Assembly: GCF_042453785.1 (NCBI RefSeq)
Contig: NC_091675.1
Coordinates: forward strand, 570,501-634,500
Reading direction: 5' to 3'
Source of the DNA: Malus domestica
Lineage: Eukaryota; Streptophyta; Magnoliopsida; Rosales; Rosaceae
Length of the DNA stretch: 64,000 bases
The position numbers and the translations under genes are program-made. This document shows, one piece after another, positions 22,379-35,573 of the stretch (within the stretch, counting starts at the first letter, position 1; every line of letters starts with the position of its first letter). Below the pieces are notes generated by a model. That model was not told the origin of the DNA. It did no database searches and saw only the letters and a program-made list of their open reading frames with translations.

Positions 22379-25300
22379 ATGGGTATTCTGAGTGCGATCT
22401 TGGGTTTTGTGGGTTTTGGAGTTGGAACTTCAATTGGGCTTGTGATCGGGTATTACCTCTTCATCTACTTCCAGCCAACTGATGTCAAGGTTCCTTTTGT
22501 TTCTTCCCTTTTCATTGCTAATTTTGCTTTTAATTTTAACAATTTGAATTTGGTTGAATTATAATTGTAATTATCATTTTTGTTGATTTGTAATGAACCC
22601 AGAATCCTGCAATTCGTCCATTGGTCGAGCAAGATTCGAAAACTCTGCAGAGGCTGCTTCCGGAGATACCCATGTGGGTGAAAAATCCAGACTATGATCG
22701 TGTATGTTCAATTTTCCAAATTTTAGTTTTCGCAAATTGTTTATCTTGTGTTGGTGTTATAACCTAATGCCGCAAGAGAAGCTTATCGTAATTTTTGTTT
22801 ATGTGAAGGTTGACTGGCTTAACAAATTTATTGAGCTCATGTGGCCTTACCTCGACAAGGTAATGCATACCTATTATAACAGTACTTGGATATATTTTCC
22901 GGGGGTGTTTTGCTTGGTTGACTCTCTCTTACTCGTTTTTGTACTGAGCATTGATGGTGAATTTGTTTTTAGGCAATTTGCAAAACTGCGAGGACCATAG
23001 CAAAACCCATTATTGCTGAGCAAATTCCGAAATACAAAATTGACTCCGTCGAGTTTGAAGCTCTTTCCTTGGGCACCCTACCGCCAACTTTTCAAGGTTG
23101 AGTTGATCCTCTTTACTTTCCCTCTTACACGCACACAATTTTGCAGCTGCATTCTGTTTTCATGATCCCACCCATCGGTTATATGCTACTTATCACTTTT
23201 TACTTTTTGTTGTTTTTGTTAATTTCTTGACATGGTATACTGTGAACAAGATGATATCCCTTAAAATTTCCGTCTTATCTTATTTTAAACCTTGTTCTGT
23301 TTTCCCCTGCTAGGCAATACTTGTGCGGAGTCCTCATTTCTTGTTTTTCTGTATATGGCAGGAATTAAAGTGTATGTTACCGGTGAGAAGGAATTGATAA
23401 TGGAGCTACAACTGAAGTGGGCAGGCAATCCTAACATCCTTGTTTCAGCTAAAGCATTTGGTTTGAAAGCCACGGTTCAGGTGCGTTTCATGAAGGAACT
23501 AGTATTTTTTAAAGTTGGGTATGTTTGCACACGCTCTTCCCCACGTGGTCGTCTGCCTATCTCATGCACAGACGCACATGAATCAATGCTTGGAATAAAA
23601 GTTACGACAAGAGACTTATTACTGGATTTGAACGGTGCACTGATTCTTTGGATTGTTTCAGGTGGTTGATTTGCAAGTGTTTGCTTGTCCACGTATCACC
23701 CTGAAGCCTTTGGTTTCAGCCTTTCCTTGTTTTTCAAAAATCTTTGTCTCTCTTATGGAGAAGGTATGGTACTGATTCCATTTTCTTATTGCTTACATGC
23801 TTGATCATCGTCTTACAGCAGAAAACTAGTTGGTAGTCAGGGACATGATATGTTTATTTAACTACTTTGTTTTGGTATTCTGGTACCAGACAATCCAGAG
23901 TCGGAAATGTGTTATATTTAATGTCATTTTCAGATGTTGATCCTATATGACCTCAATTTAATTGAATAAGGCTCAATTTTTGTAATTATGACTATTTGAG
24001 ATGTATACTGGGATTAGATGATGTCCATGATCGCCCCCCCCAATAGACAACCTCCAGAAGTATGATTCTGTTGTGGTGTCTATAATGTGCCACATCTTCC
24101 TTGTCTCCTTACTTTCATTGCGTTTTCCTTTCTATTTTCCCTTCTCAGCTATCTTATTACTTATTTGCAGCCACATGTTGACTTTGGATTAAAACTGCTT
24201 GGAGCAGATGCTATGGCTATTCCTGGCCTGTATAGGTTTGTCCAGGTAATATCTCTTACCTTTGCATATGTTAAAGAGTGATTTGATTGGTGTTTCCATC
24301 ATATATGTGTATAAGGATGATTAGCATATATGTTATAACAAGATTCATCGATTACTTATTTATGGAATATCCTACTTGAAACTTGAATTTCTCAACGCCA
24401 TCTTGCTTACTTTTGTTATTATGTTTTGATTCATCAGGAGCTTATTAAAGAACAAGTGGCAAACATGTACCTATGGCCCAAAGCCCTAGAAGTACAAATC
24501 ATGGATCCCACAATGTATGTGTCATGGTGTTTCGTTTCGAGTAATTGTGTAAGTTGGTTGTTGTGACCTAATAATTTTGTTTAATTCTGTCAGGGCCATG
24601 AGGAAGCCTGTTGGGATTTTGCATATAAAAGTTCTTAAAGCAATGAAGCTTAAAAAGAAAGATTTTCTAGGAGGAGCAGATCCATATGTGAAAATCAAGC
24701 TCACTGAGGACAAGCTTCCTTCAAAGAAAACAACTGTGAAACATGGCACTTTGAACCCTGAATGGAATGAAGAGTTTAATTTCGTTGTCAGAGACCCGGA
24801 GACTCAAGCATTAGAATTTATGGTTTATGATTGGGAAAAGGTATGATTCTTTGTTTGGACTTGTGAGAGAAAGTAGATAGGCTTTTTTTTGGCGTGATTT
24901 TATTTCTGTACGTGTATAATAATGTGGGTTTAATTTTTCTTAGATTGGCAAACATGACAAGATGGGTATGAATGTCATTCCACTGAAAGAACTTACGCCT
25001 GAAGAGCCTAAAGTTATGACTCTTGAAGTGCTGAAGAGCATGGACCCGAATGATGCTCAAAATGAGAAATCACGTGGACAGCTTGTTGTGGAATTGATCT
25101 ATAAACCCTTTACGGAGGATGAGATGCCTAAAGATGACGAAGATCCAAATACTATAGTAAAGGCTCCTGAAGGAACACCTGCAACTGGTGGTGTGCTTGT
25201 AATTATCGTCCACGAAGCTGAAGATGTGGAAGGAAAGCACCACACTAACCCACAAGTGCGCATGCTTTTCAGAGGGGAAGAGAAAAGAACCAAGGTACAT

Positions 25301-26111
25301 AAGTCCCTCGTTGTTGTCCTTGTCCTTTTGCTGTCTTTCCTCTTATTGTTTATAAATTATGGTTACTCCATGCTAAGACTCATAGCAAGGAAAGGAGGCA
25401 TTATGTCGCATTCGTATGTGAAAATTTGATTTGTATGGTTACCCACTTTTAACAGGTTGACTCTTGCATTCTTTTTTCTTTTTTAGTCGAAGACTCTTGC
25501 AGTCTGAGTTTAGTTGAAAATGAGAAGAAATGGTAAAATCCTGTTTTCTGTATTTATAAAAGAATGTGTTGGATACAATGAACTTGTGAGAATAGACGAA
25601 GTTGTTCCCGGGACTGTTATACAAGGGTCATGGGTTTCCCTCCATGATGCTGATACAATAAGAAACAATTGACTGCCGATCATTTTGTTCGATTTTGGAA
25701 TTTCAAAGTTTTACTTTGCTATAAACGTTTTGTATGTTTACTTACAATCTCATTGGGAACTGACACAGCTTATCAAGAAAAATCGGGATCCAAGATGGGA
25801 CGAGGAGTTTCAGTTTATTTTGGAAGAGCCACCGAAAAATGAGAGGCTTCATGTTGAAGTGGTTAGCCACTCCTCAAGGATGGGGCTGTTGCATCCCAAG
25901 GTAACACAACTGAAACACCTTCAACTTATTTAGATTTGCGATCTTGAAATAACCCTGTAGCGTATTTCCTTCCAATCAGGAAACTCTTGGATACGTGGAT
26001 ATAAGCTTGGCGGATGTTGTTAGCAACAGAAGAATCAATGAAAAATACCATTTGATAGACTCGAAGAATGGACGGCTTCAACTCGAGCTGCAATGGAGAA
26101 CATCTTCTTGA
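22379..26111 (+). CDS. SYT2: Synaptotagmin 2-like SMP/C2-domain protein
   Basis: Membrane-anchored tether and lipid-transfer protein of the plant synaptotagmin/E-Syt family, acting at membrane contact sites and in trafficking. Twelve exons: 22379-22489, 22603-22701, 22809-22859, 22973-23096, 23362-23480, 23662-23763, 24171-24245, 24438-24514, 24594-24840, 24944-25294, 25769-25900, 25980-26111, giving 539 aa (Arabidopsis SYT2 about 537). One N-terminal membrane segment (residues about 3-30) is followed by an SMP domain (about 70-250), C2A (about 263-360) and C2B (about 420-520). C2A keeps the acidic calcium loops (FLGGADPYVK, VYDWEK). C2B has HHTNPQVR instead, lacking the usual Asp. The MAIPGLYRFVQ and LKKKDFLGGADPY segments favour SYT2 over SYT1. 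All splice sites are GT-AG and in phase. Confidence 0.95.
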
Positions 26112-26965
26112 AGGGTATTGCAGTAAAAGACTCTAGAAATGGGGAATAACTGTCCAAGGTTTTCTAGGTTTCATTGTACAATTGGTATATGTTTGCTAGA
26201 GTTGACAGTTTGTCTTTCGAAGTTTAAGATTTTTTTTTGTAAACTCCGATTCGTTTCGGATCACGCCTTGTGTTATTTGCTCCTTTTGATTTCACCCTCT
26301 TGTTTTTGCTATTGATTTTACCGTACCAAGATAATTCAGGTGGTGCCCTTGAACTCGAGATCCAGAATTTGCTATCGACGGATATGTTTCTTGTTTGAGA
26401 TCAATCCGCTCTTCAACTTTCATGCTTTCTTAGGGAGGACTTGCCTACCATCGATATGCATGCAACTCTCGCGATATTCCAAATTAACAACGCGATTATG
26501 GGTGAAATCTCTTATTTCAGACTATCGTCTCCTTTTAACTTTCACGTATTCTTAGGAATACTTTTTTACTTTCATGCATCCTTGGGAATACTTTCCTAGA
26601 CTCGGGATATATGCCACTGTAACGATATTCCAAAACGAGCTAACCAACAACGCATTGCTAGAATTGGGGACGAAATTGTCGCAAGTTAATATTATTTTGT
26701 TAGTGGAACAGGCAAATTTGAATCCGTTTAATACGGCTCGATTCCTATGGGTTGAACGGATCCGTTTTTAATCGTGTCGTAGAACAAAACAACAATATAA
26801 AATAATTTCTATGTGTTTCTATCATAAAAGACTTACGTCTAATAAAGCCAATACCAATACCAACAAATGTTCTAAAGGAAATAGTAGGATTGTTGTTTTA
26901 CTTCTTGGTGTTAGATAGATATGAAATTATGGGCTCCATTGTCGACTACTAATAAAATAAAATAA
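26112..26965. other. SYT2 3'UTR and spacer
   Basis: The first 200-250 bp are probably 3'UTR. Around 26410-26600 a segment like ACTTTCATGC.TTCTTAGG recurs three times in degenerate form. No gene is seen. Confidence 0.4.
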
Positions 26966-27091
26966 GGGATGTGGCTTCTCCCACACCCCTTGTTAATTTC
27001 TGTCATTTGATATTCTTCAATTCATCTGATCCGACGGCCAAAAATTAAAAGGACGTGAGAGAAGTAAAAATGGGTGTGAATATCACATCCC
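26966..27091. mobile_element. MITE family A, copy 2
   Basis: Ends are GGGATGTGG and CACATCCC; the core is CGATCC-type (GATCCGACGGCC). It sits in an AAATAAAATAA-rich target that gives an 8-of-9 duplicated flank. Confidence 0.7.
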
Positions 27092-28828
27092 TAAAATAAA
27101 ATAACAAGTGCTAAGACAACTCTTATACGGTCAACTGATTTTACACAAGTTGGGTCCAACTCAGATTGTTTTGAAAATTGAAGGTAAAAGTGAAAATGTC
27201 TTACATCAAGCCGGGTAATACGGTCTGAACCCACGAGTCCAAACATTTGTATATCCACCCATACATAAGCGCATCTCCAACAAGCTACCCAAATGAGCTC
27301 CTTGACAAAAAGGTAGGGAGAAGTTGAAAATTTTCATCTCCAATCACTCTTGTCATGCTTCCAAGATAGCGAAATTTCTAGGAGCTCCTAAATCTAGGGA
27401 ATAAGAAAGGAGCTCCTAGTATTAATACGTTTGAAAATATTTTAAAGACTCCGTTGGAATTTTATAGGAGATTGTTAAAATAATATTATACACCTTTTTG
27501 GTTAAATTTTGACTTAAAAATCGGGAGCACGATGTAAACCTGCTGGGTTGGGCAATAGAAATAGTTGGACTTGTCTTCCTTTGCCTTGCTCGGGCCTTTA
27601 TGGTTAGGATTCAGCGTCGAAAAAGGCCCCATTTCAGACCCATATTCTGGATCCGTTTTAATCTGATGTGACCATTTGCGGAGTTTACACTCTATTTGAT
27701 TGAACGCCGAACACGCTGAAAGATACTGGTGGTGACAATAAGTCATCATCTTCATCATTTTCTGTTCATCATTTGCTGTCTTGAAAGTTGAAAAGTTTGG
27801 TCCTTTTCAAGTTTGATCTTTCAAGGACAGCCTGATGCCATCTATATCCATCCGTCCATCCATCCATCCATCTATCTATTTGATTCAGCAGGCGAGAATA
27901 GGCATAGGCATATGCTTTCACCGGGGAAAAAAGATCATCGCCGGATCCTTCTACGGAGATTTTAGGAATTTCGTGATACGATTAGAAATTATTTTAAAAT
28001 TAAAAATAAAAAATAAAATATAAATAGTACCTGATGTACGATGAATGGTCAAGATCACGAGATCCTTAGGATTTTCAAGAAAAAGATCTGTCGTGGATCC
28101 TTTTTCACCGATTCTATTTATTCATTTATTTTTTTTACTTTTCATATAATTTTTCAAATTTTGACCATGGTAACTAATAAATTAAAGAAAATTAGTAGAT
28201 AAAAATTAATATGGATAAAAAGTAAAAATGAATGTATAAATAGCACTATGCCTTTCCAAAATACAAACGCTTTCTTCTCAGTAATGCTTATCTAAAACTT
28301 ATATGAAGCGTGTGTTTGCTCTTATTATAATGTTTTCGGTTTATAGTATAAAATTGTGTATTCTCTCTGCATGTTTACTTATATTAGTAGCCTCAATGTC
28401 AAAATAATTGTGAACTTGTTCATGTGTTATTTTAAAATTAATGAAACAAAAATAATTAAGAATAAACAAATGTGTGCATAAATGGATTTACTTTTCAATC
28501 TCAATGATTTGAATGGGAAAAGCTCAAAAAAAAAAAAAAAAAAAAAAGAAAGAAAGAAAGAAAGAGAGACAAATATGAAGGTTCTTTTGAGTTTGGACCC
28601 AACTCCCAAAGGCAAAAGCATGTGCGTGTGTTTTTGTATGCACTAAAAGTAAACAAGCGCGCCTATTCCAGTTCCAACTGCAATACTCAAAAGTCTGAAA
28701 TGTGGTTCAAAAACCGGTCTTTTCACCCTATCGGATTTTTTTTATGAGACAAATAATATATATATTATTTTAGCTAGCATCGCTTCCAATAATATTTACT
28801 ATTTGATGATAACTATTACAGTCTAATA
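27092..28828. other. Spacer with microsatellites
   Basis: No gene is seen. It contains a (CATC)n run at about 27849-27871 and an A22 run plus (GAAA)n at 28526-28565. A stretch at 27270-27415 with GCATCTCCAACAAGC near one end and repeated AGGAGCTCCTA may be another decayed small transposon. Confidence 0.4.
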
Positions 28829-28950
28829 ATATTTTTTTTTACTTATAAATAAAAGGTTTTAGTTCAATTATCGTCAAAGATGAATTTAATCATATTATTG
28901 CTAGCTTATTGTGAGGCTTAGTCTACTCCTTTATTATTTAATAAAAATTT
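28829..28950 (+). repeat. SINE fragment (tRNA-derived family)
   Basis: Diverged copy of the SINE at 29648: ACTTATAAATAAAAGGTTTT, a decayed B-box TAGTTCAATTATCG and the following ATTATTGCTAGC tail are recognisable. Confidence 0.5.
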
Positions 28951-29051
28951 AACTTTTAGATAGATATTGTTCAAAAAGTTAATATAGCTAGTCATTACAT
29001 GACATTAGGAGATAAAGAGAAAATCTACCATGTCATAGGCTATATTTGAAT

Positions 29052-29199
29052 GGGTGTGCTATGCACACATCTTTTTTTTTACTTCTCACACACTCTTTGT
29101 TAATTTATGTCCGTTGATCTTTTTCAATTCATACGATCCGACGGTCGAAAACCAAAAGGCGTGGGAGAAGTAAAAAGTGGTGTGGGAATATCACACCCC
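29052..29199. mobile_element. MITE family A, copy 3, with perfect 9-bp target duplication
   Basis: A 148-bp element with ends GGGTGTGCTATGCACACA and GAATATCACACCCC. TATTTGAAT is duplicated exactly at 29043-29051 and 29200-29208. Inverted arms carry ACTTCTCACACA and its inverse, around the core CGATCCGACGGTCG. The 9-bp duplication points to Mutator-superfamily mobilisation. Confidence 0.85.
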
Positions 29200-29534
29200 T
29201 ATTTGAATATGTTACGTGAAGAAGTGAGAAAATTTATTGTGCATAAGTTATATCTTTTTAGTCACGTGATAAAAGTTGTAAAAATAATTTTGGAATACAA
29301 ACGAAAATTGATCACCGTATTAGCATTCCTCACATTGCATGTTATAATCCCCCATATTCCAAGTGCATAAGGAGTTTGAGATAATATTTGCCATGTTATT
29401 AGCTGTATCATTTTAGGTCATGTAACCCAAAGACCAGATAGGTAATTCTTTAGTACAACAAGAGTTGATCACCGTATTAATGGTACTCTCGTATATTACA
29501 CTTTTATGTTAGAATCTCTCGTTATGACCACAAA

Positions 29535-29582
29535 CATACATACATACATACATACACATACATATATATATATATATATATA
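29535..29582. repeat. (CATA)n-(TA)n microsatellite
   Basis: Compound simple repeat of CATA units passing into TA units. Confidence 0.9.
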
Positions 29583-29647
29583 ACTTGTTGAACACGAATT
29601 CTCTCAATAAGATGGACACCTATAACTTAAAACGGCATACCATGCCA

Positions 29648-29890
29648 CCTAGGATTACGATCTAGTGATATTTCTCTTCACTTATAAGTAAGAGGTTTTA
29701 GGTTCAATTCTCGCCAAAGGCGAATTTGAACCATATTATTATGGTTAGGCTATAATGAGACTTGGCCCACACCTCCACTCCCTTAGTGTTGATGATATCA
29801 TTTGTTATTATGGTTAGGTTATAATGAGACTTGGCCCACACCTCCACTCCCTTAGTGTCGATGATATCGTTTGTTAAAAAAAAAAAAAAT
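29648..29890 (+). mobile_element. tRNA-derived SINE with internal 69-bp duplication
   Basis: The head contains an A-box-like GATCTAGTGATAT and a B-box-like GGTTCAATTCTCGCC, followed by ATTTGAACCATATTATTATGG. Its tail unit, ending GATATCATTTGTT, is present twice in tandem (29738-29806 and 29807-29875) before a terminal A14 run. Fragments of the family occur at 9514, 28829 and 38622. Confidence 0.7.
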
Positions 29891-32458
29891 ACGGCAAACT
29901 ATACCACTATTTCCTGGTCCAAAAATAAGCATGATTTTTTATGCTACAAAACTACAAGTCAAATGGATTGAGTCCCTTCGTTGAGGCTGAGAAAGAATAT
30001 AACCATTGTACTTTAGTAGTAAAGGAAAACGAATATTAACTTATAAATCAGTCCCTACAATTCAAAACTACGTAACGTCCTCCAATCAAGAACAAAATTC
30101 CCCTACTTTTTTAAACCATCCTAAAAAGTTTTAATTTTTCTAAACACAATAATAATCATAATATTAATATAAGTGACATTATTGATACTAAAATAACCAT
30201 CTTTATTCTCCAACACAGAACTTATAGAATCTTGCAATTGAGAATTCATCCACTAACATGAACGTGTTACCAAAACACTAGTGGAAGAAAAATGAGCTTG
30301 GATCAAATGACAAAGAATCGATGCTGCCGTCCTTGTTGTGACAATTTGTGAGGCTATCAAAACATCCCCACCCCAATTGTCACAGTAACATCACTTTCGT
30401 TTTTGGCATCGTATCATCAAAAAGAGGTCCATATCCCTAAAAGCCTACTTTCTTACAAAGTCCACAACCAAGTATTCTTGCAAAAAAAGTCTACGAGGGG
30501 ACTCGTTTTGTTCCTAGCACACTCATTTGATGGTTTGGAATCAAAGCGAGAGCTTGCGGGTAAAATTTGGGTAAATTTTGCTCTCATACAATTTTATGTT
30601 AGTTCTGTTACATACGAGGATTTACCTAAAAGCGTAGTTCTGTTGAAGGGGAAAGGATAATATATTCAAAGGGAATGGAGAATTGAGGTAGGCACACAAT
30701 AGGCTGCACACTTATTGGGGTAGGATAGTACTTTCCACATAGTCATTTTTTATCTCTCTCATGCCATTCTTGATTTTCGGTTGAGGAATCGAATGAATTG
30801 AAGTAGATTAATGGATAAAACTAAAAAAGATGAGTGAGGGGAAAAAATAGGTGTTTAGATATCACTATTATTAGAGTCAGATATAATAATACATCATTAA
30901 TATTCATGCAAAACGAACTTAAAGCATCTTAATTACAAATGAAAATAAATATCATTACTGTTAACATATTTGGTAATAATCTATACTATATATTAAGAAA
31001 ACCCTTATTGTCAAATTTTTGCCACTTTTTTTCCAATTTTGATCTCACTTTTGAGACGCACTCTTGCCAAAAAAAGATGGCAAAATAGTAATTTTATACA
31101 TTTTAGCTCACTGACAAAAATTTGAAGGTGGATCGCTGGGGCCCATGGCAGAAGTATCCATCGATATTGGTCAAATAAACGAAAGGAGGAGAGAAGGAGA
31201 AAGAGTAGACTTTTAGCTCACTGACAAACGGAGTCAGAGGGTAATTTGACCGTCTAGGAAAAGACACAGACAGTCTTTAATCTGGGCCCAGCATTGCCCC
31301 AAGCCCATTCGGATCCTCATTTCTTAGAAAGGTAGCATCCACATCGACCTTCGGTTCTGATCACTGGCCCATAATCGAAACACATATATAACGCTAAATT
31401 CCAAAAAAATTAAAAGACCGCAGAGACGTGTCAACTTTGCCTCAGACGACATTATTCATACAACAACTTTCATAACAAAAGTAATAATTTTTGTATTTTT
31501 GGTCCTATCTTACCCCATGTTCGTCTCCTTTGATGTAAAAATTTGTCCGAGAATAATCTCTGTCTGCTCTTTTTAAACAATTTTAAAGGGAAACAAACGG
31601 GACAAAGACAAAGAATAAGAGAGGACAATGCATAGTCGGACAGTCACTTGATCCGACGAGCTGGCCGCTTGAAAAGAAAAATATATTTAAATTAGGATAA
31701 TGGCGGGATTAATGAGATTAAGGACGTCAAAGTAAGAAGAGAGGGAACTGACGCGAGAGAGCAGAGATTAGATAGCTCTGCGACCGCCAGTAACATTATC
31801 AAGTATTTTCTGGCATTGAGCTAGGGACCCGGCTTCTTCGCCCTCCCACTTCTTATACACTTATGTCTTTTCTTATTTTGTGCGATCACAGTTAAATAAT
31901 ATTAATTTTTTATAAAGATAATAAAATAAAAATAAAAATAATATAAAATATTGACGTAATTTAACTGTAACCGTAACCGTAAAAAAAAAAAAACAAAAAA
32001 AAGAGGGTGAGGTTGAGCGAGACCTTCATATCAGGCCGTCAAAACACACCTATCCTATTGAGAATCGCAGAGGGTACCAACCCCCTTTAACACCGTCAAT
32101 CTCCCCGTCCTCTGCGGTCCAACCAGTAGCACAGTAGCAGTACGAATATGGAAATTACACTCCACACGCAGAGACTTAACCATCGGTTTAACCGCACCGT
32201 GAACTGATAAGTGTATGGCGGGGCCCACCACCCAAACTGCCCTCCCAGTCTTACCAGATAGAGGGCTAGCTACAAGCGTAGCTTATTAGCTATGAAGAAT
32301 TGGAGCCAGCCTCTCTCTCTCATCCAATTTTTCCCTTTTTTTAATTTCCCGTCCTCTTCGTCTCTGATTCTGTCCTCCACATTGCGCATTTGCATATATA
32401 CCAGTAAACGCTACCTCTAAAACAAAGAACTGAAAAAACGAAAATTACTTAATTGATT
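29891..32458. other. Spacer and CLV1 promoter region
   Basis: No gene is seen. A decayed family-A MITE may lie at about 30725-30870 (GATATCACTA end). A pyrimidine-rich CTCTCTCTC patch (about 32313) and TATATA (about 32395) near the start codon are candidate core-promoter signals for the CLV1-like gene, but the transcription start is not clear. Confidence 0.4.
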
Positions 32459-35400
32459 ATGGTAACCTCCAGTCCCCGCCGAATTCTCCCCCTTTGTTTC
32501 GTCGTTTTACTGCTTTGCTCCGCCCCCTGCGGCGGACACCGCGACCTCGATGCGCTGTTGAAGCTCAAGGCCGCAATGGTCGGCCCCAAAGGTTCTGGGC
32601 TCGAGGACTGGAACTCTTCGTCCTCGCACTGCTTCTTTTCTGGTGTTTTATGCGACCGCGACTCCAGAGTCGTTGCTCTCAATGTTTCGAATATTCCCCT
32701 GTTCGGCACGATTCCGGCGGCGATTGGGCTGCTGGACAAGCTCGTCAACCTCGAAATTACCGACGACAACTTGACCGGGAGGCTTCCGGCCGAGATGGCC
32801 AACCTCACCTCTCTCAAGCATCTGAACATCTCCAACAACGCGTTCAGCGGCAGCTTCCCCGGCGAAATCGTGCTCGGGATGACGGACCTTGAAGTCCTCG
32901 ATGCCTACAACAACAACTTCAATGGGACACTTCCCATTCAGCTCGTCAGTCTCAAAAACATCAAGCACCTCCATCTTGGCGGGAACTACATCACCGGCGA
33001 AATTCCCGAGGATTACTCGGAGATACAGAGCTTGGAGTATTTGGGACTCAACGGTAATTTGCTCACCGGAAAGTTACCGGCGAGCTTAAGTAGGTTGAAG
33101 AATCTCAGGGAAATGTACGTAGGGTACTATAACAGTTACGACGGCGGAATTCCGCCGGAGTTGGGGTCGGTGAGCTCGCTGCAAGTCCTCGACATGAGCA
33201 GCTGCAACCTCGTGGGTCCCATCCCCACCACTCTCAGCCTTTTGAAACACTTGCACTCTCTTTTTTTGCAGGTGAACCGCCTCAGCGGCAGCATTCCGCC
33301 GCAGCTCTCGGCGTTGAACATGCTCATGTCTCTGGATCTCTCCATCAACGAGCTCACCGGAGAGATACCTGAGAGCTTCTCGGAGCTCAAGAACCTCACG
33401 CTGGTCAATCTGTACAAGAACAATCTCTACGGTCCGATTCCAAAGTTCGTAGGCGATTTTCCTCATCTCGAGGTGCTTCAAATTTGGGAGAACAACTTCA
33501 CATTCGAGCTGCCGGAGAACCTCGGCCGGAACGGCAGGCTGAAGGACCTCGATGTCACCGGAAACCACCTCACCGGGCTGATTCCGCGGGATTTGTGCAA
33601 AGGAGGTAATTTGAAAACGGCAATTCTAATGGAAAATCACTTTTTCGGGCCGATTCCCGAGGAACTCGGGCTGTGCAATTCGCTGGTGAAAATCCGAATG
33701 ATGAAGAACACACTCACCGGGACGATTCCAGCTGGGATATTCAGTTTGCCCAATTTGATCATGATCGAGCTAAACGACAATTTCTTGTCCGGCGAATTGC
33801 CACAGCAAATTTCTGGGGGCAATATTGGAATCCTCACACTTTCGGGAAATCACATTTCCGGGAAAATTCCGCCGGCGATTGGTAATCTCAAGAGTCTGCA
33901 AACTCTTTCCCTGGAGATGAACAGATTTTCCGGTGAAATTCCGACGGAAATTTTTTATTTAAAGTTGCTATCAAAGATCAATATCAGCGCCAACAACCTC
34001 AGCAGCGACATTTCAGAGTCCATTTCCCGCTGTTCCTCCCTGACGTCCGTTGATCTCAGTGGAAACAATTTGGTTGGCGAAATCCCGAGAGGAATTGCGA
34101 AGCTGAAAGTCCTGAGCATTCTCAATTTCTCCAGAAACCAACTCACCGGAGAAATTCCCGCCGAAATGAGATCCATGACGAGCCTCACGACTCTCGACCT
34201 CTCCAACAACAATTTCGTCGGCAGGCTCCCAACCGGCGGACAGTTTCTGGTCTTCAACGACACGTCGTTTGCGGGAAACCCCTATCTTTGCTCCCCGCGC
34301 CGCGTCCAGTGTCCGTCGTTCCATAGCCGCAAACCGTTCGCTACCTCCAAGATCGCTCTTATCGTCATCGGACTCTGTACGATTCTGTTATTCTTGTTCA
34401 TAACGGCTTACCGGATGAGTAAGAGTGAAATCCAGAAATCTTTGGTGTGGCGTCTCACCGCCTTCCAGCGCCTCGATTTCGGAGCAGAGGACGTCCTCGA
34501 GTGCCTTAAAGAAGAGAACATCATAGGGAAAGGCGGCGCCGGGATCGTGTACCGCGGGTCGATGCCGGACGGCGTTGACGTGGCGATCAAACGGTTAGTC
34601 GGGCGAGGAACCGGGCGAAACGACCACGGTTTCTCGGCCGAGATAAAGACTCTGGGAAGAATCCGGCACCGGAATATCGTGAGGCTGTTGGGGTACGTGT
34701 CGAACAAGGACACGAATCTGCTGCTGTACGAGTACATGCCAAATGGGAGCTTGGGGGAGCTGCTGCATGGGCCGAAAGGGGGGCATTTGCAGTGGGAGAG
34801 GAGGTACAGGATCGCCGTCGAGGCTGCCAAGGGGCTGTGTTATCTCCACCACGACTGTTCGCCGCTGATTATTCACAGGGACGTTAAGTCCAATAATATT
34901 TTGCTGGACTCGGATTTGGAAGCCCACGTTGCGGATTTTGGGCTCGCTAAGTTTTTGCAGGATGCTGGGGCGTCCGAGTGCATGTCTTCCGTTGCTGGGT
35001 CCTATGGTTACATTGCCCCAGGTATGTTAATTGGCAAATGTTTTTTCTTCAGGAGCAATGAAATTAAATTCTTGAAGTATTTATTGCCAATTTTTCTTTG
35101 AAGGTTACCAAAGTTTTAATAAAAAAAAAAACCAACAAACTAAGAATTCAGTCCAACTCAATTTCAATGTGTTTGCATGTGATCTGACCTTTTTGCATGT
35201 GTTGGTACGAACAGAGTACGCCTACACATTGAAAGTGGACGAAAAAAGCGACGTGTACAGCTTCGGCGTGGTGCTGCTGGAGTTAATAGCAGGGAGGAAG
35301 CCGGTGGGAGAATTCGGAGACGGGGTGGACATAGTAAGATGGGTGAGGAAGACAACATCGGAGCTCTCTCAGCCATCTGATGCAGCGTCGGTACTGGCGG

Positions 35401-35573
35401 TGGTCGACCACAGGCTCTCCGGGTACCCACTGGCAGGCGTGGTACACCTGTTCAAGATTGCCATGATGAGCGTAGAGGATGAGAGCTCCGCCAGGCCAAC
35501 GATGAGGGAAGTGGTGCACATGCTCACCAATCCTCCGCCCGCGGCTCCAACTCCGAGCCTGCTTAACCTTTGA
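32459..35573 (+). CDS. CLV1: CLAVATA1-like LRR receptor kinase
   Basis: Plasma-membrane receptor kinase of LRR subfamily XI; Arabidopsis CLV1 binds CLV3-type CLE peptides and restricts stem-cell number in meristems. Exons 32459-35021 and 35215-35573 give 973 aa (CLV1 980). The intron splits the Glu codon after GSYGYIAP, a position common in this subfamily. A signal peptide (about 1-25) is followed by a Cys pair near residues 58-65 and about 21 LRRs. The membrane segment is at about 632-653. Kinase motifs are GKGGAGIVY, Lys711 (VAIKR), HRDVKSNN with Asp808, and DFG Asp826, so it should be an active RD-type kinase. The start is the ATG at 32459. Reading through the intron gives a stop that removes the kinase C-lobe. 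Confidence 0.95.

Noticed and set aside
22083-22433. 116-codon minus-strand ORF over the SYT2 start
   Set aside because: Antisense of the first SYT2 exon and its leader.
29107-29370. 87-codon ORF
   Set aside because: Begins inside a MITE and has no protein features.
32648-33568. Minus-strand ORFs of 100-160 codons within the CLV1 gene
   Set aside because: Produced by the regular codon pattern of leucine-rich repeats on the other strand.
32459-35101. One long ORF of the CLV1 gene running through the intron to a stop at about 35101
   Set aside because: The tail after GYIAP has no kinase similarity, and the missing kinase end continues in frame from 35215; this is intron read-through.
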